A DNA stretch of 64,000 bases from Trissonchulus latispiculum (Eukaryota; Nematoda; Enoplea; Enoplida; Ironidae), in the NCBI GenBank assembly GCA_030248195.1, contig JASAND010026628.1:37660-101659 (forward strand), in the 5' to 3' direction. Made by a program: the position numbers and the translations under genes. Within the stretch, counting starts at the first letter, position 1. Each line of letters starts with the position of its first letter. This document shows positions 22,780 to 31,689 of this stretch, in pieces. Below the pieces are notes generated by a model, which saw only the letters and a program-made list of their open reading frames with translations, made no database searches and was not told the DNA's origin.

Positions 22780-23450
22780 ATGGTGGCGACTTGCAAAGCA
22801 TGCCAGACGACCTTCGCGGACATGAAGGAGAAGCGAAGGCACATGCGAAATGGACACCCACGCTCTTGCTGTGGGCAGATCTTCAACACAATGAGAGACC
22901 TCAAATGGCACAATACTCAACACCACAAGAACAGAAAGAAGTTATACGCAACGGACTGCATGAAAACCAAAACCAAAAGAGGAAATGACCTGATGCTAGT
23001 GTCGGACAGTCACCCGTTTTCAAACTACTACAGAGCCAATTTTGTCTGGTGTACTTTTTTGAGGCGTGCAACAATTTTATGTGGCAGAAAAGGCAAAATG
23101 GTTTCGCGATCATGACAACTACAACCGTGTTGTGCAAGCCTGCACACCGGAAGAAGCTACTCGAATCGGGACAATCCTATCAACCGAGTATGATGAAGAA
23201 TGGCAACAATATCGTGTGCCTACAGTGGAAACGGCTGTCAGAGAAAAGTGCGACAGAATGCCGACATTGAGCAACTGCTACTAGATATAGTGGAAGTGCT
23301 CAAATTTCGGTGGCTACAATGGACCCTTACTGGGGAATTGGTATGGAAGCGAATGACAGATTAGCCCTAAGCCCCAAAAACTAGCTTGGTGAAAATGTGC
23401 TTGGTAAACTACTGATGAAGGTTCGAACCGAAACCAAGGGGAAAAACTAA
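22780..23450 (+). pseudogene. C2H2 zinc finger-NADAR domain protein, copy 1
   Basis: The N-terminal part (MVATCKACQTTF..) has one clear C2H2 finger and a second partial one (SCCGQIF..WHNTQHH). It is followed by a NADAR domain (DUF1768/COG3236): SDSHPFSNYY, then FYVAEKAKWF, DEEW, DPYWGIGM and LGKLLMKVR, the conserved blocks of the family in the right order. NADAR proteins act on ADP-ribosylated or riboflavin-intermediate substrates; bacterial members reverse guanine ADP-ribosylation of DNA. Two frame breaks (about 23060 and 23255) and a TAG near 23383 disable this copy. The inverted copy at 59230-59903 lacks some of these lesions. Lies between the small membrane protein and the packaging ATPase. 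The domain call is firm; the role is inferred. Confidence 0.75.
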
Positions 23451-23518
23451 ATAGCAGAAAGCAACAAGTGTTAATAAAAACACTTCCGCCTACCATCTAA
23501 ATACCTTCTACTAGCTAT

Positions 23519-24159
23519 TTGATGGTAATGGCACTTATACCAACCCCGTTTTTGATGTTTCAACATCCATATACCTGTATTGTAGCAGCTCCTACTAAAG
23601 CTGGAAAAACTACATTTGTGTCAAGACTTTTACAACATGCAAACCAAATGATTAAACCTGAACCAGACAGAATCTTATGGTGCTATGCAGAATGGCAAGA
23701 AGCCTATGAACGACTCCCGCATGTGACGTTTCAGAAGGGATTGCCAGATTTAGAAGAACTAAAGCGCAATAAGCACTTGAACACACTGATTGTATTGGAC
23801 GACCTCATGTCAGAAGTTACAAAGGATTCTAAACTGATACAGTTATTCACTCGAGGCTGCCACCACTGGTCATGTAAGTGAAATACACATTACCCAAGAT
23901 ATATTCCAGAAGAACAAGCAGAATCAATGGACAATACATTGTGCTCATGAAAAATCCAGCCGGTAAACTAACACCTCTTAACTTGGCGAAGCAAATGTAC
24001 CCAGGAAAGGCAGACGGTTTCATGCAAGCTTTCAACCATGCTACCAGCAGACCACATGGATACCTACTGATTGATCTTGATCAGGCAACACCGGAGGAAT
24101 TTAGAATACGAACCTACATCTTCCCAGATGAGCTGAATGGTGTTTATACGCTGAAATAA
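23519..24159 (+). pseudogene. A32/FtsK-HerA type DNA-packaging ATPase
   Basis: Walker A APTKAGKTTF (about residues 24-33) and Walker B TLIVLDDLM (about 95-103), followed after two close frameshifts (about 23870-23930) by VLMKNPAGK, LAKQMYPGK and PHGYLLIDLD. This order is typical of the packaging ATPases of Mavericks and adintoviruses, which drive genome translocation into capsids. Total length about 210 residues fits the family. It is followed after about 50 bp by the small hydrophobic-tailed protein. A second copy lies at 58690-59150 on the minus strand. Confidence 0.85.
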
Positions 24160-24211
24160 ACATAAAAGACATAAAGACGTAAATACATAAAAACCATATT
24201 TATACTGGATA

Positions 24212-24562
24212 TTGCCTTACATTATAGCCGAGAGATTCGAAAAGAACGCTGACTACTTGAGTGCCTTTTGCAAGTGTAGCCCAAAGCAACGCAAAGCTAT
24301 ACTCAAAATTGCAGATAACCAACTAATTCGAACAATCTGTGACTGTGTGGAAAACGTACTTGCTGGAAACGTACCGCTAACTGATAGCGAAAAAGGAAGG
24401 CTGAAAAAGCACATAAATGTGCTAAGACGTGTAAGTGAAAAGAAGAGTTTGGCCAGCGAAAGAAAGGAAGTTATACAACACGGAGGATTTTTGCCCGCAG
24501 TATTGGCTCCTCTCATTGGTGTGGGTGGAGGTCTAATTAGTGATTTGATTTTAAGAAGATAA
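24212..24562 (+). CDS. Small basic protein with hydrophobic C-terminus (Maverick conserved)
   Basis: 116 residues in one frame, although the frame opens at TTG rather than ATG. The N-terminus (ERFEKNADYLSAFCKCSPKQ) is followed by a Lys/Arg-rich middle and a hydrophobic tail with GGFLPAVLAPLIGVGGGLI. Proteins of this pattern sit next to the ATPase in metazoan Mavericks and adintoviruses and have been compared with adenovirus core proteins. It probably binds virion DNA or membranes; this is inferred from composition and position. Confidence 0.6.
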   Translation: MPYIIAERFEKNADYLSAFCKCSPKQRKAILKIADNQLIRTICDCVENVLAGNVPLTDSEKGRLKKHINVLRRVSEKKSLASERKEVIQHGGFLPAVLAPLIGVGGGLISDLILRR

Positions 24563-25153
24563 AGGAATACTCGATACTGGTACGCCCAGACTATTTTGAA
24601 CAACATGAAGAAGTAGCTGCAAAATAGATAAAACAGGCATTGCAGCAAAAGGTGCCCGATGATGTTAAACTGGCATCTATACCGACAAGGAAACTACCGT
24701 AATCGTCTCATCAAAGAAGAAACCCAAAACCACGGTAACGGTTAAATCAGACCTGCCAGTACAGACTCACCAAGAAACTGCGCAGACTGATCACATTATT
24801 GTCAATAACTTACCAAGGGCGGTTCAAACTAAAGGACAGATGCTGATCCAACACCTGCAAAACATTGGAGGGTTCTGAGTAAACGATAAAATGGAAATTG
24901 AATATAATGGTCAAGTTGCACCAGGATCACGCATTTTTGACCTTGTGCACGAATTTGTTCGTAAACGAAAGACGAAAACAGCCCAAGCAGGTGTCAATTT
25001 ATTCACCGAATCTCTGCAAGAAAGCAACGTACCGCGAGAATTTATAGGCAATTCTTCTCGTTGGATGGACATTGCAAAGCAGGAAAAGCAAGTTGGTCGT
25101 GGTTCTAGTGTTTCAAAGGCCCTAAAACGACTAAAATGGAAGCGCTCTTAGAT
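24563..25153 (+). pseudogene. Conserved Maverick protein of unknown function, broken
   Basis: The C-terminal half is open (24891-25151), with VAPGSRIFDLVHEFVRKR and ESNVPREFIGNSSRW. The N-terminal half (24563-24880) holds coding-like patches in shifted frames, including a stop at about 24625. Lies between the basic protein and the integrase and overlaps the integrase start by about 16 bp. I recognise the arrangement from related elements, but no function. Confidence 0.5.
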
Positions 25154-25985
25154 AAACTATACTACAATCCATATAAAAGCAGTGCGTTCACAGGCTTAGT
25201 ACCTTATTTAGCGCAGCAAAACGCTTTATGCCAGAAATCTCCATCAAAGATGTTCGAAAATATCTCCAGAAACAGTATACATATACAATGTATACATATA
25301 CAACCATACTGGAATGTGGTCGAAGACCGACAAACTTACAGTCAGACAAGGGAAAAGAATTTCTCAACGCCACGTATCAGAAATTGCTCAAGAGTAACAA
25401 GGTTCACTTTACACCTGCAACAATCCCGACATTAAATGCAGTATTGTGGAGCGATTTAACAGGACCATCAAAACGAAACTTTTCAAGTACTTTACTAAAA
25501 TCAGAACGTACAAATGCATTGATGTCCTGAACCAATGTGTAGCTGGTTATAATAATTCTAAACACCGAAGCATAAAAATGATTCCAAACATGGCTTCTGG
25601 TGCGAAAAACCAAGAAAAGTGACAATTAATCTGTACGGCACCCACCATCCTTTTCATTATGCTACTCCAAAACTTAGTGTAGGTGATATTGTAAAAATTA
25701 GTCGCTCGAAGGGTATCTTTGAAGGTATCTCAAAATTACAAAGGTTTCACCGGAGAAGCCACCCATGTACGACATTAGTGATTTGCAAGGGGAAGCTGTG
25801 GAGGGTCGGTGCTACTAACAAGAACTCCAAGTTGTTGCTGAACCACAAACTTACTGGATGGAAAAAGTCATAAAAACAAGGGGAAGCGGAAAGCGAAAAC
25901 AGTATTTTGTAAAGTGCTAGGATACCCAGACAAATTTAACAGCTGGATTGACGAAAATGACGGATTTTTACTTTCATCTACCTAG
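25136..25985 (+). pseudogene. Retrovirus-like DDE integrase with chromodomain, internally deleted
   Basis: N-terminal LYYNPYKSSAF, a shift to ISIKDVRKYLQKQ, then RRPTNLQSDKGKEF (second catalytic Asp) followed by a region whose third catalytic Glu lies out of frame after about 25445. The part expected to hold the first catalytic Asp is missing; in its place (25271-25310) lies a TATACATATACA inverted/simple repeat. Downstream are KLSVGDIVKISRSKGIF and a C-terminal chromodomain-like patch (about 25850-25970) with a one-base shift. Such integrases insert Maverick genomes. This copy cannot be active. Confidence 0.8.
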
Positions 25986-26797
25986 CAATACCGAAGGCTT
26001 GAATACTCTCAGCAGCTTTCGCGTAAAGCTACCACACTGCATCGACTTGGACGGCCCATGGGAAGTTGCACTGGTAGAGTTTATTTATCCCGGGACATGG
26101 GCAAGTCTAGGTAGAAAAGTAGCCGCAATCACGAGTATTCATTTCTCTGATGACAAAGATCAAAGCCAAATTCGCCACCCTCTTGGCACTACGCAACCGT
26201 ACAAGACCTGTGTGAGGATCTAAATAAGAGCATACAGTACATGAAAAATAAGACTGGAGAGGTAGCCGAAGTCAAATTCTACTTTGACAATGACGTGCAC
26301 CGAGTGGTGTTTAAGGTCTTTGAAAACCCAAACAATCTTGAACACCCCAACGTCTTTAGTGTCAAGTTTAGTGAAAGGCTTGCCTACATGCTCGGATTTA
26401 GCGAACGACTTCTAGATTCACAACCTCCAACAAAAGAAAGGGTAAATATAGACGACTGGGACGCATTAACATCGTCTGACGTTGTAACTACACACAAAAT
26501 TGTCGCCAACGGAGGCCCGATATGAGGGCAGGATATTACTCCATGTACGTTTACTGTGACACAGTTGCTCCACAAATTCTTGGCAATGTGACTTCCCCAA
26601 TTCTTAGAGTTGTTCACGTTGAGGGTGAACATGGGGACATTGTCGATAAAATCTACAACAACCCTCACTACGTGCCTGTTCTAAAGAAGGGGTTTGACAC
26701 CGTCGAAATCAATATAAAGGACGACGTTGAACGACATGTAGGATTCAACTACGGAAAAGTGTTTGCAAAGCTACACTTTAGAAGACAACAGTTATAA
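25948..26797 (+). pseudogene. Minor capsid (penton-like) protein candidate
   Basis: Three successive ORFs form one gene: DFYFHLPSNTEGLNTLSSFRVKLP and WEVALVEFIYPGTW; then SVKFSERLAYMLGF; then YYSMYVYCDTVAPQILG, LRVVHVEGEHG and HYVPVLKKGF..IKDD. Breaks are at about 26180-26225 and 26520. This block order is that of the widespread Maverick-associated structural protein thought to have a single-jelly-roll minor-capsid/penton role. It precedes the small basic protein and the major capsid candidate, as expected for a virion module. The structural role is from family knowledge, not shown here. Confidence 0.6.
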
Positions 26798-26820
26798 GAA
26801 CTCCATATTATCCCGAAAGC

Positions 26821-27120
26821 GTGGACACGTGGCACCACAGTTTGCTACAAACTAGAGGTGCTTACTACAGAGGAGTACCGTATCAAAGAGGAGCCGGATT
26901 TGGAAAAGTACTAGGTGGACTATTTAGAGCGACATGGCCAACAGTAAGAAGCATTGGTGCAGAAGTGGGAAAAGAGGCCCTTCGCACCGATTCTGAAGTA
27001 GCCAGAGACTATATGAACAGAGGAGAGGATATTAAATCTTTTCTAAAGCGACACTCAAAGAGTGCACTTGGAAAATATGCAAGATGGGCAAGGCATTGGA
27101 AGAAGAAAGCGTCCAAATAA
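26821..27120 (+). CDS. Small basic virion-associated protein candidate
   Basis: 99 residues, intact, beginning GTG/Met DTWHHSLLQTRG with a Gly/Arg-rich N-terminus (YQRGAGFGKVLGGLFRATW), an amphipathic helix and a strongly basic tail (RHWKKKASK). Located between the two capsid candidates. Mavericks often encode a short Gly-rich basic protein here, compared by some authors with adenovirus pVI. The exact start is uncertain because no ATG lies near. Confidence 0.5.
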   Translation: MDTWHHSLLQTRGAYYRGVPYQRGAGFGKVLGGLFRATWPTVRSIGAEVGKEALRTDSEVARDYMNRGEDIKSFLKRHSKSALGKYARWARHWKKKASK

Positions 27121-27182
27121 CATAAAAGCTATAAGCGGAGGAAGCAAATCTAAACGCAGAAAACAACAAGACATATTTACCT

Positions 27183-28490
27183 ATGGCTAAACAACTTGAC
27201 GCGGAATCTAATCCCGGGTTCAAAAGTGAACTAGACCTATTTACGCTCCCACCTACCCAGGTGGCTGTGGAAAAGGGATATTGGCCTGAAAACTACCCTC
27301 AAAATCCTGTAACCAATTCTGGTCCTTACAGGATACTCGTGCCCAGGGATGTTTACATGCTTGATCTCAACAAAAACTATCTCTGCATTAAGCTCAGGAT
27401 AGCAACCGGCGCTAATGCAGCTGTAACTGCGGCAGCAGATGGTACTTACCCCGTTGCACGAATTAACTTAATTGGAAAGACCCTGTTTGAGCGACTTATT
27501 GTGTAAATGTCAGACAAGGAAATTTACAACTCTGGACCTCTTTACTCTTACCAGGCATATTTGGGGACACTGCTAAATTACGGAAGGGATGCAAAGAACT
27601 CACATTAACAACTGGGTCTGTTTCACAAAGATGGCGATTTTAAGCTAGACTCCAAAGCAGCCGGAAAACGAGCCAAAACGTTTATGGACAACAACACAGT
27701 TGAATTTCTGGCACCGTTACACTGCGACCCATTTAAACAAGAACGATATCTACTCAGTGACTGCGAACTAGCTCTAGAACTGCATCGCAACAAGGACAAC
27801 TTTTGCTTAATGAGTAATGGAACAACCTACAAAATGCTAATCGATAATATTAGATGGTACATTTGGAAAGTTAAGCCGCAAGAATCTCTGTCGCTCGCTA
27901 CAGAAAACATACTACAGGCGCCAAATACAGCAAAGTACCCTATAGGAAGGATAGAAATGGCTACACGGCACATTGCAGCCGGGTCTCAGCACATCATTGA
28001 AAACTCAATTTACAGTGGCCAGTTGCCGAGATGGGTAATAATTGGTCTGGTTGACGCGGAAGCATTTAATGGGGCCTTTACCAAGAACGCGCTAAAATTT
28101 GAACACTGTAACGTCACAGAGATTGCACTAAAATGTGGTGACGAGTACGTACCAAAATATCCCCTGAAAATGGACTGGAAGGGGTATCAGTACAGCTTCC
28201 CCTTTATGTACCTCAACGAAAACTGTGACATGGCTAATCTGAACAAAGGGATGGATATTTCTTATAACGATTCTTTTACCCTGTTTACGTTTGACCTCAC
28301 TGCCGACAATGTAGACACTGGTGCAATGGAACTGATTAGAGAAGGTGATTTAAGCCTTGCAATGACCCTCAAGGAAGCTTTGCCAGCTGCAGACTTCCCA
28401 CAAGGAGTCGTTATAATCATATGTGGAGAGTTTGATAACCTCATTGCAATTGATGTCAACAGAACGCCATTTTTTGACTACGCGATATGA
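27183..28490 (+). pseudogene. Major capsid protein candidate (F54H12.2-like family)
   Basis: The N-terminal ORF (27183-27506) has SELDLFTLPPTQVAVEKGYW and a strand-rich pattern. After frameshifts between 27500 and 27680 the C-terminal 268 residues are open, with ERYLLSDCELALELHRNKDNFCLM in two adjoining strands, RWVIIGLVDAEAFNGAF and FTLFTFDLTADN. This matches the F54H12.2-like family carried by Mavericks of many invertebrates, considered the double-jelly-roll major capsid protein. About 435 codons, the expected size. Its stop overlaps the protease ATG in ATGA. Confidence 0.7.
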
Positions 28491-28973
28491 ACAGTAACGA
28501 GATTGAGAAGACAATGAAAAGGTGCAAAGACTTCATTGGGGTATTCCCCAGTGATCAGTTGCCCGACATCAAGTCCAAACCCGCCTGCTTTATAGCCAAT
28601 ACTGACCCATCTGATAAACCTGGTGAATATTGGGTTGCTCTGTACGTTAATTACAACGTAGAGTATTTTGACAGTTATGGACTACCACCGTGGCCTCAAT
28701 TTTACAAGTACAGAATTAATAAGTACAACAACTACTGCCTCCAGAATTTTGATACTAAACGTATGCGGTGAGTACTGCATTTACTTTTCACTCAAACGCT
28801 GCCACGGACATAGCCTCGACTCTATTGTGGACTTTCTCAGAAAGTACGACAACGACAGGATCGTAAAGAAGTTTGTGGATAGAATACGACAAACAGCAGT
28901 AGGAGGACAGTGTTGCAAATGCAGATCGTCAACGTTGTACTTACAGGGAAATTGGGAAAACAAATCGACTTGA
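28487..28973 (+). pseudogene. Adenain-like cysteine protease, frameshifted
   Basis: GVFPSDQLPDI and ACFIANTDPSDKPGEYWVALYV open the fold, followed by YFDSYGLPPWP (acidic catalytic position) and, after a shift at about 28745-28765, NVCGEYCIYFSLKRCHGHS with the nucleophile Cys. This is the C5/adenain-type maturation protease of Mavericks. Two lesions: the frameshift, and Tyr at the place before WVALY where the family has the catalytic His (TAT, one transition from CAT). Follows the major capsid gene with a 4-base overlap. The protease is therefore dead twice over. Confidence 0.8.
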
Positions 28974-29726
28974 CTGAACTGGACGATGTTTATTATCAAC
29001 CTAAACGATTTAGTGGAGCAATATTAGAACTCTACGATAGATGCACCTGCCTCATATTAAAAAATGGATCGTTCAACTGTGTTAGTGCAAGTTAGTGCAA
29101 GTGCAATAGAAAACGCGCACAAACTGGCAGAGCAGATGAAGACTTCAATGCAACATTATAGGATATGCAGCATTATATGCTCAAACAGATCCAATTCTTC
29201 GGTAAATCTGCGCTCACTTTATGAGTCCCTAAGACCTATGGGCTATGTAATGCTGGATGACGAAATCCTTAGTGGAATGACCTGGAAACTGTATGAAGGT
29301 ACAGTTAGACTGTTTCACAATGGGCGATACTTTATCACCGCAGTCACAACTGAAGCTCAAGCACAGAAAATCGATGACAGGGTGCAACAAATATGCAATA
29401 GTAATAAAAGGAAAGACTGCGGTCAAACAACTACCACAACAACAACTACGAAACCGCAACCTAACAAAACAAGACTGCACCGTATCTACTGCCAATCTAC
29501 ACAGCTGACTACAGCGGAAGATGACGTATTGGACGCCTACGACGTGAAGGACGTTATGCTACAAACGTTTCGTGACTGGATTGATGGCGACAGGATGTAC
29601 CTACTCGTAACAGATCGCTGCTTTCATGTGGTCTTTAAAGGATGGTTCACAAAATCAACGATAACGGAAGTGTGCTCCTTCCCGCACAGACAAAGATTAA
29701 CCGTACTGGCCTTTCACCTTGGCTAA
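28910..29726 (+). pseudogene. TATA-binding-protein-like protein
   Basis: Two imperfect repeats of about 75-80 residues. The first (28910-29095) has IVNVVLTGKLGKQIDLTEL, YYQPKRFSGAILELY and CLILKNGSFNCVSAS, closely following the order of a TBP repeat (strand, idL helix, Y.PkRF.gaI, F..G...). The second (within 29064-29400) has YRICSIICSNRSNSSVNL, SLRPMGYVMLDDE, GMTWKLYEGTVRLFHNGRYF. A poly-Thr linker and a further ~85 residues follow. The two frames are separated by an exact 10-bp tandem duplication (29081-29090 and 29091-29100), so replication slippage broke the gene. TBP homologues are known from large DNA viruses; I do not know of a described one in Mavericks. Confidence 0.6.
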
Positions 29727-29739
29727 ACAGCAGTGTAAA

Positions 29740-29821
29740 ACCTCGAAAGAGGTTCCGCTTGATGCCATCTTGTGTCGGAAAGCTTTATTGAAAAACAACA
29801 CACAACACAATACATAGTTTC
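29740..29821. terminator. Polyadenylation region between convergent genes
   Basis: TTTATT at about 29783 gives AATAAA on the minus strand for the spliced zinc-finger gene ending at 29821. In full-length Mavericks, polymerase B coding sequence would be expected near here; none remains. Confidence 0.4.
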
Positions 29822-30886
29822 TACATTATAGGGTAGTCATTCAGTCTGTCAATAGCAATTGTCATATTTGTGATTCTTTCCACCACATATTTAGACCCAG
29901 GTCTTTGTTGCCTTGCCCATTCCAAAATATCAATCATTGCCAGAGTATCCATTAATTTACCAAATCCAGCTTTAATCCCAACAAGCCTTGGCCGATCCAA
30001 AATATTGGTGTTACCACTGGCATAGTAATAGGTTAGTTCATTCGTAAGGGCATTTCGTAGCACGTAAGAGAAATAGATGCTCCACTTGCCCATATGCGTT
30101 TGACGTTTGAAGATCTGTTCGCAGTAGCCCTTAATTTCCTCCAAATTCATAGACGTCCGTCTATAGTTGCGACGATCTTGATTTTTCGGTGGCTTGGTTA
30201 TATGATGATGAGTACGAATAAGATGCCAGTATTCGTGATATATGTTGTCCATTTCATCTCCCAGGAGCACGGGTGTTTCCTCATCTTCTTGCAGATCATT
30301 CATAATCTTTTCATCGCTGGTTGGCTCTTTGCGTGGTGGTCCTTTCTTCGACCTCGTTTTTTCCTTTTGTTCAAATTTGGCCTTGTTTTTGGGATTATCG
30401 TTTTCGACATGACGTGTCGGTTCATCCGTTTCGGTTATTGTCTTGGGATTACTATATATGCGCCAGTAGTGATCCGCCAACTTCTCGTCTCGCACGAAAA
30501 TACGTTTACACTCCACACACTCAACCTTTGGACAGCTTTTCAGTTTCTCCAAATGCCATTGAAGCGCATCCAATCTGTAGAACTTTACATAGCAGTGATC
30601 ACATCTCCTGAATTTGGTCTAAAACAGAAAAATGGAATCAGGTGATCGCAAAAGGGAACTAAATTTGCAAACTGTTGTGACAAAAACTTAACTGAAGGAT
30701 ACTTACCGTTAAATTGTTGCTGCCTCCGTCACAGATTTTGTTGTGTCGTTTGAGACTGTCCTTTTGACTGTAATGGTTCCCACACTTGATACAGTCAACA
30801 AGCTTCGCTTCATGTACAGATATCTTGTGTCGTTTCAAGCTTTCTTTATGAGCAAACACTTTGTCACATAAGTTACATGTAAACAT
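29821..30886 (-). CDS. Spliced C2H2 zinc-finger protein (Maverick)
   Basis: Two exons on the minus strand, 30886-30707 and 30618-29821, separated by an 88-bp intron (30619-30706) with GTAAGT donor and TTTTAG acceptor. The junction keeps phase 0 and gives 325 residues. Exon 1 encodes two C2H2 fingers (FTCNLCDKVFAHKESLKRH; VDCIKCGNHYSQKDSLKRH). Exon 2 completes a third (RRCDHCYVKFYRLDALQWH) and a degenerate fourth (ECVECKRIFV). A charged linker (EQKEKTRSKKGPP) and a conserved domain follow, with HEYWHLIRTHHH, YFSYVLRNALTNELTYYYAS and ILEWARQQRPGSKY. In other Mavericks as I recall them, this domain accompanies or precedes polymerase B. Intact, apart from a possibly shortened end. Probably nuclear and DNA-binding. 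Confidence 0.7.
30619..30706 (-). other. Spliceosomal intron in the Maverick zinc-finger gene
   Basis: 88 bp, GTAAGT..TTTTAG on the minus strand. It contains in-frame stops, and its removal joins ACG to ACC in phase 0, restoring a finger that is otherwise cut in two. Confidence 0.7.
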
Positions 30887-30949
30887 GTTGCTTTACTTCA
30901 GTCACCTCACTTAACAACTGTAGTGCAATTGCAAATAATACTACCACTT

Positions 30950-31090
30950 AAAAACTGGTTTTATTTAGTTCAAATATTTAGTTTAAAGTGATTACACATA
31001 AGTTGCAATCATCAAAACCGGGTTTGTCTAGTTTAAAATGATTACGCTATTTAGTTTAAAGTGATTACACATAAGTTGCAATCATAGTGT
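30950..31090. promoter_or_regulatory. Repeated upstream motif block, right
   Basis: Three copies of TTTAGTTTAAAGTGATTAC-like units, two of them within an exact longer repeat (TTAGTTTAAAGTGATTACAC..AAGTTGCAATCAT at about 30977 and 31050), interleaved with AAAACCGGGTTT. Lies between the zinc-finger gene and the right terminal gene, so it could serve both. It shares its core with 20941-21053. Confidence 0.55.
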
Positions 31091-31179
31091 TTTGTCATGT
31101 CGTTATGCGCTGAGGCAGTGTTCACAGTTTAGAGCGCGTACTGTCATTTTAACTTGTATACTGTTACAGTCAAGCGGCG

Positions 31180-31683
31180 ATGAATTCTATAGGTTTTTTT
31201 AGTACGACGTACGACTGTATTCATCATATGGGTGAAGTGCCCATGAAAATTACAGTGGCCGTACGCTTTCCCTGTGGAAGTTTAGCTCAACGGACATTTC
31301 ATATTCGAGCCCCTGCGCCATTTAATCAGTTGACCCCTCGTCAACAAGCTTATTTTTATTTGGCTCGGTCGGAAAACGGACTCGATTGGAACGATACTAC
31401 AACTGTACCTGCGAAATGGGAGATCACGGACTGTATTTGCGAGTTTCTTCGACAAAGTCAAGTCATCTCTGTTCAAGGAGATGGATCAGGCTCTTTCTGG
31501 AACTATCTAAATATTGGCATTTATGACTCCGTTGAGGACATGAATATACCTGTCCACACGCACGATGTTGAAGGACTGCCGTGTTGCACCGTGCACATTG
31601 GCATGCAAATGAGATATAAACGACAGTGCTCGAAACACAAGGTTGCTCAGCTAGTTCGTGACTTTCTGAACTCTTACAGATGA
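31180..31683 (+). CDS. Right terminal gene, intact, paralogue of the left terminal gene
   Basis: 167 residues in one open frame with an ATG start and no lesions, reading outward toward the right inverted repeat. No known domain recognised. Features: YDCIHHMGEVPMKITVAVRF at the start, a Pro-rich PAPFNQLTPRQQAYFYLA segment, GDGSGSFWNYLNIGIYD, and a C-terminal RQCSKHKVAQLVRDF. Resembles the broken left terminal gene over its full length. Polyadenylation signal AATAAA at about 31822 lies inside the inverted repeat. Confidence 0.7.
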   Translation: MNSIGFFSTTYDCIHHMGEVPMKITVAVRFPCGSLAQRTFHIRAPAPFNQLTPRQQAYFYLARSENGLDWNDTTTVPAKWEITDCICEFLRQSQVISVQGDGSGSFWNYLNIGIYDSVEDMNIPVHTHDVEGLPCCTVHIGMQMRYKRQCSKHKVAQLVRDFLNSYR

Positions 31684-31689
31684 CTTTGT

